Assembly (NCBI GenBank): GCA_020724185.1
Contig: DYHL01000103.1
Coordinates: 1-8,794, forward strand
Length of the DNA stretch: 8,794 bases
Reading direction: 5' to 3'
Origin: Candidatus Nitrosymbiomonas sp.
GTDB taxonomy: Bacteria; Sysuimicrobiota; Sysuimicrobiia; Sysuimicrobiales; Humicultoraceae
Made by a program: the position numbers and the translations under genes. The notes beneath the pieces are model-generated. The model made no database searches and was not told where the DNA came from. It saw nothing but the letters and a program-made list of their open reading frames with translations. The first letter of the stretch is position 1. Each line of letters opens with the position of its first letter. Positions 1 to 4,582 of the stretch are shown here, piece by piece.

Positions 1-247
1 CCTGCAGCAGGTTCAGCTTAACGGCCCGGCTCTCTGTGTTGACGAGCCGGACGATGCGCTCCATGGCGGCCGCGTCGCCGCTGTGGAAAAGCGTGTAGTA
101 GTCGAGCGTCAGGGCCCGCTCCTGGGCCAAGACGGACGGGATCCGTGTTGATCCCACGGCGGCCAGTGCGGCTGCCGCGGCTGTCGTCTTGAGGAACGTG
201 CGCCGGCTCACCGGCGCGCGGTGTTCGAGATCCTCTCTCCACCCCAT
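1..247 (-). CDS. Extracellular sugar ABC-transporter solute-binding protein, Tat-exported (5' part only)
   Basis: Only the first 82 codons are inside the window; the gene continues past the left edge. The N-terminus carries a twin-arginine signal: S14-R15-R16-T17-F18-L19-K20 fits the SRRxFLK consensus, an Ala-rich hydrophobic stretch follows (about 22-33), and VLA-Q is a likely cleavage site after residue 41. The mature start, from about residue 44, reads LTLDYYTLFHSGDAAAMERI, the usual first strand and helix of family 1 extracellular sugar-binding proteins. Such proteins capture sugar outside the membrane and hand it to an ABC permease, whose genes probably lie further left. The start is supported by a strong GGAGGT Shine-Dalgarno at 255-260, 7 bases before the ATG. 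It is the third gene of the minus-strand operon after the isomerase and kinase, so pentose uptake is the inferred role. Substrate cannot be read from this fragment. Confidence 0.82.
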   Translation of the reverse strand, partial: MGWREDLEHRAPVSRRTFLKTTAAAAALAAVGSTRIPSVLAQERALTLDYYTLFHSGDAAAMERIVRLVNTESRAVKLNLLQ

Positions 248-254
248 CGTTTCC

Positions 255-260
255 ACCTCC
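255..260 (-). promoter_or_regulatory. Strong ribosome binding site of the solute-binding protein
   Basis: GGAGGT on the minus strand, 7 bases before the ATG at 247. It contrasts with the kinase gene upstream, which has no comparable site, and fits the high expression usual for transport binding proteins. Confidence 0.75.
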
Positions 261-274
261 TACGAGCGTTAAAT
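261..274. promoter_or_regulatory. Possible second, degenerate LacI-type operator
   Basis: TACGAGCGTTAAAT shares the core GAGCGTTA with the better operator at 3509-3522 (TGAGAGCGTTATCA) and matches it at 9 of 14 positions. It is directly upstream of the Shine-Dalgarno of the solute-binding protein gene. The right half does not complete a palindrome, so this may be chance. Confidence 0.22.
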
Positions 275-281
275 CACTTGC

Positions 282-309
282 ACTGTCCGGGCGGTCTCAA
301 GACCACAGT
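282..309 (-). other. Intercistronic stem-loop between kinase and binding-protein genes
   Basis: ACTGT (282-286) pairs with ACAGT (305-309), and inside it GGTCT (293-297) pairs with AGACC (300-304) around a 2-base loop. Six unpaired bases bulge on one side. In the minus-strand mRNA the structure begins one base after the kinase stop codon. No U-run follows, so it is not a classical terminator. Hairpins at this place often stabilise or uncouple segments of transporter/catabolic transcripts; that role is inferred here. Confidence 0.45.
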
Positions 310-310
310 A

Positions 311-1972
311 TCATTCACGCAGGCGGCGTAGCCGCTTCATCACCTCCGTGCCGCCCTCTCCGAAATGCCGGGCGAGATCTAGGTAGTCGCGATAGATGTC
401 ATCGTAGATGCGTTGTGCCTCCGGGCGCGGCCGGTAGCGGGCACGGTCGGTGCTGCCCATCTGCCGGATCGCTTCGATCATGCCGGCGCACCCGCCGCGC
501 TCCTCCCCTGCGGCGGCCGCCGCATAGATGGCCGCGCCGAATGCGGAGGCGTGCGGAACTCGGGCGGCAAGCACCTCCCTGCCCGTGACGTCGGCGGTGA
601 TCTGCAGCAACAGCGGGCTGCGCTCGGCCAGGCCGCCGCACGCGTGCACGTCGCCGATCATCACGCCGCTGGCCTCGAAGGTGTCAATCACCCTGCGCGT
701 GCCGAAGACCGCTGCCTCGAGCAGCGCGCGGTAGATCTCGTGCGGCTCAGTGGCGATCGTAAGACCGACGATCAGACCGGAAAGGTCGGCGTCCACCAGC
801 GGGGTCCGGCAGCCGTTCCACCAGTCCAGCGCCAGGAGGCCGGTGGAACCCGCGCCGAGTGTCGCAGCCTCCCGCTCCAGGCGCGCAAACGCCGCGGCCT
901 CGCCCTCTCCCTCTCCCCCAGCGGCATGCGTTCGCACGTACCATCCGAAGATATCGCCGAACGACGCTTGGCCTGCCTCGTATCCGAACAGGCCGGGGAG
1001 GATCCCGTCCTCCACCACGCCGGAGATCCCCTGCACCGCCTGCCGGCGCGGATCCACCAGAAGGTGACAGGTGGAGGTACCCATTATGACGACCAGTTGT
1101 CCCGGCCCGCTGACTCCCACGGCAGGCAGCGCCGCGTGCGCGTCAATCACCGCAACGGCCACCGGCGTGCCCGCGCGCAGTCCTGTTCGTGCGGCCCACT
1201 CCGGGAGCAGGCCGCCGGCAGATGTCGCCACGGGGTGCGGATCACCCAGCATGCCGAGCAGATCGGGGAGCGCAGGATCGAGCGATGCCCAGAACACTGT
1301 CGCAGGATAGCCCGCGTCCTTCTGCCAGTGCGCCTTGTATCCGGCCTGGCAGGCGCTGCGCACCTCGCGTCCGACGAGCTGCCAGACGATCCAGTCGCCG
1401 CCCTCGATCCAGCGTTCCGCCGCCATGGCCAGGTGCGGGGCCTCGGCCAGGAACTGCCAGCCCTTGGCCCAGGACCACTCAGAGGAGGTCTTGCCGCCGT
1501 AGAGGCGCAGGAACTCGCCGCCGGGAGAACCGGCGGCGGCGTTGATGCGGTCGGCGTAGGGCTGCGCGGCGTGATGCTTCCACAACTTGGGCCAGGCGTG
1601 GGGTTCGCGCCGGTACTCATCCAGCAGGCACAGCGGCGTCCCGTCCGCGAGTGCCGGCAGCACGGTGCACGAGGTGAAGTCAATGCCGATGCCAACGATC
1701 GCATCAGGGGGTGCGGCCGCGGCCATCGCGCGCAGGAGAGTTTCCAGCGCCAGCACCCAGTCGCCGGGATGCTGCAGCGCCCAGTCGGGTGGGAGCCGCT
1801 CGCCACCCAACACCTCCCCGGAGGCGCGCCCGCCGTCCGGCAGCGCGCGGTCTATCACACCGTGGGGATACGCGAAGGTGGCGGTGGCCGCCAGGTGGCC
1901 ATCGGATGTGCCGACCAGCACCGCGCGTGCCGACTCGGTTCCGAAGTCAATGCCTATGGTGTACCGGCTCAT
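311..1972 (-). CDS. araB: FGGY-family ribulokinase (AraB type)
   Basis: ATP-dependent sugar kinase of the FGGY family, 553 residues (E. coli AraB has 566). AraB phosphorylates L-ribulose to L-ribulose 5-phosphate in the cytoplasm. Visible motifs: N-terminal phosphate loop IDFGTES at 8-14; GIGIDFTSCTVLPALADG at 94-111 and PHAWPKLWKHHAAQPYADRI at 124-143, both very AraB-like; catalytic-base region IDAHAA with D277; GTSTCH at 298-303; and the C-terminal ATP-domain signature CGGLAERSPLLLQITAD at 445-461. The start at 1972 is chosen because MSRYTIGIDFGTES is the normal family N-terminus; an ATG at 2074 in the same frame would add 34 residues lying inside the upstream gene. It begins 4 bases after the isomerase stop and has no convincing Shine-Dalgarno, so translation is probably coupled to the isomerase. 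AraB enzymes also accept other ketopentoses and pentitols, so the true substrate is open. Confidence 0.93.
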   Translation of the reverse strand: MSRYTIGIDFGTESARAVLVGTSDGHLAATATFAYPHGVIDRALPDGGRASGEVLGGERLPPDWALQHPGDWVLALETLLRAMAAAAPPDAIVGIGIDFTSCTVLPALADGTPLCLLDEYRREPHAWPKLWKHHAAQPYADRINAAAGSPGGEFLRLYGGKTSSEWSWAKGWQFLAEAPHLAMAAERWIEGGDWIVWQLVGREVRSACQAGYKAHWQKDAGYPATVFWASLDPALPDLLGMLGDPHPVATSAGGLLPEWAARTGLRAGTPVAVAVIDAHAALPAVGVSGPGQLVVIMGTSTCHLLVDPRRQAVQGISGVVEDGILPGLFGYEAGQASFGDIFGWYVRTHAAGGEGEGEAAAFARLEREAATLGAGSTGLLALDWWNGCRTPLVDADLSGLIVGLTIATEPHEIYRALLEAAVFGTRRVIDTFEASGVMIGDVHACGGLAERSPLLLQITADVTGREVLAARVPHASAFGAAIYAAAAAGEERGGCAGMIEAIRQMGSTDRARYRPRPEAQRIYDDIYRDYLDLARHFGEGGTEVMKRLRRLRE

Positions 1973-1976
1973 AGAC

Positions 1977-2996
1977 CTACGCGAACACCCGGCAGTCCAT
2001 CCCCAGTATCTTGCTGATCCAGACCAGTTCCTGGACGTAGTCCCCGTACACCCCGTGGATGTGGTTGCTGTCATATTCGGAAAGGAACTCGTCCGCGCTC
2101 ACACGGAACCGCGCAAAGGCGTGCGGCCACTCCGGTGTGGTCGCAGCGGCCTTCTGCCAGGCCACTTCCTCTGGGAACTCGACGAACTCTGCGGGGATGA
2201 TAGCCATCCAGTAGCGTCCCTGGCGTCGGGCCAGGCGGGCCAGCGTCACCTGGCCCGGGGCCGCGATGTGCGCCACCGATGCGCCGCCGGCCGGGAAGTA
2301 GATGATCTCAGGATAGAAGCGCACCTTGGGCAGGTTCACCGCAGGGTCGAACGACCGGCCCGCGAAGTAGGTGGCATGCTGCCCGGAGTTGCACAGATCC
2401 CAGACGTTGTCCGCGGCGTCGTAGTGGCGCACGTCCGCGAACAACACCGGCGTGCCGGCGATGTGCTTGAACAACTCCATCGTGAGCGCCCCGTCCATGT
2501 CGGCCTCGGTCGCGCAGACGATGGGATCGTGGGGTCCTTCCCAGTCGTAGGGGTCGTTCAGGAACGCCTCGGCCAGATCCATGGTGGCGAAGTGATCAGT
2601 CATCTCGGGCTGGCCTTTGATGCCGCAGAAGTCCAGGCGCCATTCGTCCACCAGGTCGCGCACCGCGTGGTAGGAGCGGATCTGGCGTTTCAGCAACTCG
2701 GGCGTCAACTTCTTGCCGTCGTAGTGGATCTGCCCCACGTGCTTCTCGATCCAGCGGAAGCCGGACTCGACGCGATCTGCCGGCACCAGCTCAGAGCGGC
2801 GGACGATCTCAAACTGATCAATGTGCTCGACGTCAATGCCAAACTGGCGCTGCCACTGGTCCAGCGGGCTCTGCGCAGTGTACATGCCCATGGAGCGGCC
2901 GCCGATCAGCCCGTAGGTCTCGCCACGCAGCCGGTTGGTGGCCGTGGCCGCGCGCAGGAACTGCAGGACGCGGGCAAAGACCGCGTCGTCGCCCAC
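1977..2996 (-). CDS. C-terminal catalytic part of the isomerase, possible reinitiation product
   Basis: 339 residues if translation restarts at the GTG at 2996, six bases after the amber stop. AGGG, part of which is the stop codon itself, lies 4 bases before that GTG and could be a weak ribosome site. GGGAG lies 13 bases upstream. The part holds all recognisable metal-site elements: E of CATEADMDGA (local 164), D of LFADVRHY (local 188) and H of NHIHGVYGD (312 or 314). Sequence conservation through to the end, with no further stop or frameshift, suggests the coding capacity has been kept or was lost very recently. The true stop, TAG at 1977-1979, is 4 bases before the kinase ATG. Confidence 0.65.
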   Translation of the reverse strand: MGDDAVFARVLQFLRAATATNRLRGETYGLIGGRSMGMYTAQSPLDQWQRQFGIDVEHIDQFEIVRRSELVPADRVESGFRWIEKHVGQIHYDGKKLTPELLKRQIRSYHAVRDLVDEWRLDFCGIKGQPEMTDHFATMDLAEAFLNDPYDWEGPHDPIVCATEADMDGALTMELFKHIAGTPVLFADVRHYDAADNVWDLCNSGQHATYFAGRSFDPAVNLPKVRFYPEIIYFPAGGASVAHIAAPGQVTLARLARRQGRYWMAIIPAEFVEFPEEVAWQKAAATTPEWPHAFARFRVSADEFLSEYDSNHIHGVYGDYVQELVWISKILGMDCRVFA

Positions 2997-3002
2997 GTCG
3001 CC

Positions 3003-3392
3003 CTAGACGCTCCCGCAGAACGCGCCCACCTGGTCCAGCGCCCCTGCGCTGGCCAGCATGCTCACCAGGCCCGGGTACTGCGGGTTGACGTTGCTGAACA
3101 TCAGGAACGGACCCGGCGCGAACTGGCTGGCGATCGCCGTTAGGTGAGGGAAGCTCCAGATGGCGAAGTTGAAGATCGTAGCGTCCACGCGCTCCGCGGC
3201 CAGGTACTGCGCCTCGCTCTTGGCCAGGTCGGTGGTCCAGATGATGTCGCGGCCGGTGACGACCTCCAAACCGGCCTCGCACAGCCGCCGCGCCAGGCGG
3301 TCTTCGAACTCGCGGGTCATCGGCAGCAGCTCCGAGTGCACGTGGCGCCGGCCGTCGGAGAACGTCAGGATGCCGACCTTGGGGGTACGCAT
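3003..3392 (-). CDS. N-terminal fragment of the isomerase, ending at the amber codon
   Basis: 129 residues beginning MRTPKVGILTFSDGRRHVH. The ATG at 3392 is supported by two overlapping GGAGG sites (3399-3403 and 3403-3407), the nearer one 6 bases upstream, so this fragment should be translated efficiently. It covers the N-terminal Rossmann-like domain, with a basic patch DGRRHVH and the loop SNVNPQYPG. It contains none of the metal ligands expected for FucI-type catalysis, so alone it cannot be an isomerase. An in-frame open stretch extends upstream to 3617, but it would cross the control region and begin inside the divergent regulator gene, so I reject it. Confidence 0.7.
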   Translation of the reverse strand: MRTPKVGILTFSDGRRHVHSELLPMTREFEDRLARRLCEAGLEVVTGRDIIWTTDLAKSEAQYLAAERVDATIFNFAIWSFPHLTAIASQFAPGPFLMFSNVNPQYPGLVSMLASAGALDQVGAFCGSV

Positions 3393-3398
3393 GCCCTG

Positions 3399-3407
3399 CC
3401 TCCCTCC
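3399..3407 (-). promoter_or_regulatory. Double ribosome binding site of the isomerase
   Basis: The minus strand reads GGAGGGAGG, two overlapping Shine-Dalgarno cores that end 6 and 10 bases before the ATG at 3392. This fixes the isomerase start. Confidence 0.8.
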
Positions 3408-3414
3408 TTGCGTC

Positions 3415-3438
3415 TCTCGTTGTTCTCGTGCCTCTCGT
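3415..3438 (-). repeat. Triple ACGAGA repeat with 9-base period in the isomerase leader
   Basis: On the plus strand TCTCGT occurs at 3415-3420, 3424-3429 and 3433-3438, a strict 9-base spacing. On the mRNA strand of the isomerase this is ACGAGA three times, just upstream of the Shine-Dalgarno. It has no family I recognise and may be simple-sequence slippage. Confidence 0.5.
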
Positions 3439-3471
3439 GACCCCTTCGCCCCCGGCGTCTCAGGAGCGGAG

Positions 3472-3499
3472 CCCGCAAGAGGAGTTGCTGGCTTGCGGG
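3472..3499. repeat. Perfect 8-bp inverted repeat in the divergent control region
   Basis: CCCGCAAG at 3472-3479 is inverted as CTTGCGGG at 3492-3499 with a 12-base loop. For leftward transcription it lies just downstream of the LacI-type operator, so it would be in the isomerase leader RNA. No U-run follows on either strand, so a simple terminator is unlikely. It may instead be a protein-binding site. Confidence 0.5.
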
Positions 3500-3508
3500 T
3501 GGAATCTA

Positions 3509-3522
3509 TGAGAGCGTTATCA
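3509..3522. promoter_or_regulatory. LacI-family operator between regulator and sugar operon
   Basis: TGAGAGC-GTTATCA is a 14-base near-palindrome with central CG. The halves read TGAGAGC and TGATAAC, agreeing at 5 of 7 positions, and TGATAACGTTATCA would be the perfect form. Central CG and TGA ends are typical of LacI/GalR-family sites. It lies 58 bp from the edge of the LacI gene start and about 117 bases before the isomerase start, so it can control both directions. I could not identify a convincing -35/-10 pair on either strand here. Confidence 0.6.
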
Positions 3523-3567
3523 CACCGTTTGATATTCAGTTCGCCGGAGGACTGGTAGGATTCCTGC

Positions 3568-4578
3568 ATGGCAACCATCCGCGACGTGGCCCGGCTTGCC
3601 GGCGTATCAATGGCCACCGCCGCCCGCGCGCTGGGCGGCTACGGCTACGTGAGCGACCGCGCGAGAGATAAGGTCGCGCGGGCCTCCCGCTCCCTGGACT
3701 ACCATCCCAACGCCATCGCCCGCAGCATGATCAAAGGCCGCACCAACACCCTGGCGGTGATCGTCTCGGACAACGCCAACCCGTTCTTCGCAGCGGTGGT
3801 CCGCGGCGTCGAGGACGTGGTGCTGGCGCAGGGCTACGCCATCATTCTGTGCAACGCCGATGAGGACCCGGCCAAGGAGGCGATGTACCTTAGAACTATC
3901 CGGCAGAAACGGGTGGACGGCCTGATCATCTCGCCCTCCGGTGGCCCGGCCGACCTGCTGCAGGGGCTGCTGGCCGGCGGCATTCCGGCCGTCCAGGTGG
4001 ACCGGCGCCTGGACGGTCTCAAGACCGACGCGGTTCTGACTGACAACCGGGCAGGCGTGCGCGCGGCTGTGGAGCACCTGATCCGCCTCGGCCACCGGCG
4101 CATCGGCATCATCAGCGGACCCCGGCGCCTATACACAGGGAGCGAGCGCCTGGACGCGTTCCTCGATACGCTGAGGCGCGCGCGGATCAAGCCCAACGAG
4201 CGCTGGATCCTGGAAGGGACCTTCAAAGAACGCAGCGGGTACGACCTTGCAGGGGATCTTCTACGGCTCCGCCGGCGGCCCACCGCCCTCTTCGTGGCCA
4301 ACAACCTGATGACCGTCGGGGCGCTACTCCGACTGAAGGAGGAGGGCGTAGCCATCCCCCAGGAGATGGCGGTCGTGGGGTTCGACGACATGTACTGGGC
4401 GCCGGTGCTGACGCCCCCGCTGACCGCGGTCGCCCAGCCCGGCTACGCCCTGGGCACTGCCGCGGCGCAGTTGCTCCTGCGGCGGCTGGCCGCGCAGCGC
4501 AGCGGCCCGCCGGAGACCATTGTCCTCCAGCCGCAACTGATCGTACGGGAGTCCTGCGGCGCCCGAGCGACCCTCTGA
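3568..4578 (+). CDS. LacI/GalR-family transcriptional regulator
   Basis: 336 residues, normal family length. The N-terminal helix-turn-helix is MATIRDVARLAGVSMATAARAL (residues 1-22), with the recognition helix beginning at V13-S14. The hinge helix is YHPNAIARSMIKGRT (45-59). The periplasmic-binding-protein-like effector domain starts at LAVIVSDNANPFF and includes DGLIISPSG, QVDRR, HRRIGIISGP and AVVGFDDMYWAPVLTPPLTAVAQP. It most likely represses the divergent sugar operon by binding the operator at 3509-3522 and releases it on binding a sugar or phosphosugar. Position 54 is Met where many homologues have the Leu that inserts at the central CpG. The ATG at 3568 is preceded by AGGA (3557-3560) at 7 bases. 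The stop is 4 bases before the ABC-F gene, so the two are probably co-transcribed. Effector identity is inferred from neighbours only. Confidence 0.93.
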   Translation: MATIRDVARLAGVSMATAARALGGYGYVSDRARDKVARASRSLDYHPNAIARSMIKGRTNTLAVIVSDNANPFFAAVVRGVEDVVLAQGYAIILCNADEDPAKEAMYLRTIRQKRVDGLIISPSGGPADLLQGLLAGGIPAVQVDRRLDGLKTDAVLTDNRAGVRAAVEHLIRLGHRRIGIISGPRRLYTGSERLDAFLDTLRRARIKPNERWILEGTFKERSGYDLAGDLLRLRRRPTALFVANNLMTVGALLRLKEEGVAIPQEMAVVGFDDMYWAPVLTPPLTAVAQPGYALGTAAAQLLLRRLAAQRSGPPETIVLQPQLIVRESCGARATL

Positions 4579-4582
4579 TCCC

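Larger units (their letters stand above)
1977..3392 (-). pseudogene. L-fucose/arabinose isomerase-family protein interrupted by an in-frame TAG
   Basis: One open frame of 471 positions holds both halves of a FucI-type isomerase (aldose to ketose), with TAG at codon 130 and no frame change across it. The N-part is KVGILTFSDGR near residue 5, then SNVNPQYPGLVSMLASAGAL. The C-part carries GGRSMGMYTA, VEHIDQFEIV, GIKGQPEMTDHFATMDLAEA, LNDPYDWEGP, CATEADMDGALTM, LFADVRHY and NHIHGVYGDY. In full-length numbering, E296 and D320 are 24 residues apart, the same spacing as metal ligands Glu337 and Asp361 of E. coli FucI; the His of NHIH is the likely third ligand. Amber lies in GSV-stop-GDV, where I recall an aromatic residue before GD in relatives (family knowledge, not checked). 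It is first in the operon, ahead of an AraB-type kinase. Explanations: nonsense mutation, readthrough, reinitiation to a split enzyme, or a sequence error. The family assignment is firm; its functional state is not. Confidence 0.85.

Noticed and set aside
413..2017. A 534-codon plus-strand open frame opposite the kinase
   Set aside because: It is the antisense shadow of araB in high-GC DNA: the translation has no recognisable domain, is Arg/Gly/Pro/Ala-rich, and overlaps a gene with clear motifs on the other strand.
3003..3005. Genome-wide reassignment of TAG to an amino acid
   Set aside because: TAG is the ordinary stop of the isomerase frame itself (1977-1979), the ABC-F gene (6512-6514), the dehydrogenase (6546-6548) and the toxin (7852-7854), each at the expected protein end. 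Local readthrough remains possible.
2996..3005. A frameshift in the isomerase
   Set aside because: Both halves are in the same frame, exactly two codons separating the TAG from the next GTG, so the lesion is a stop codon and not an indel.
1587..3143. A 518-codon plus-strand open frame over the kinase and isomerase
   Set aside because: It spans two confidently identified minus-strand genes, has a low-complexity basic translation and no ribosome site or family motif.
3529..3561. TTGATA (3529-3534) with TAGGAT (3556-3561) as the LacI-gene promoter
   Set aside because: The spacing of 21 bases is too long for a normal sigma-70 promoter, so I did not annotate it.
3003..3617. An N-terminal extension of the isomerase upstream of 3392
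   Set aside because: The added 75 residues are translated from the control region, including the operator and the ACGAGA repeats, and begin inside the divergent regulator gene. The double Shine-Dalgarno supports 3392.
3727..3729. Met54 in the LacI hinge helix as an abnormal DNA-contact residue
   Set aside because: Met in place of the usual hinge Leu occurs in many LacI-family members with the ARSM-x-GRT pattern, so it is not strong evidence of altered function.
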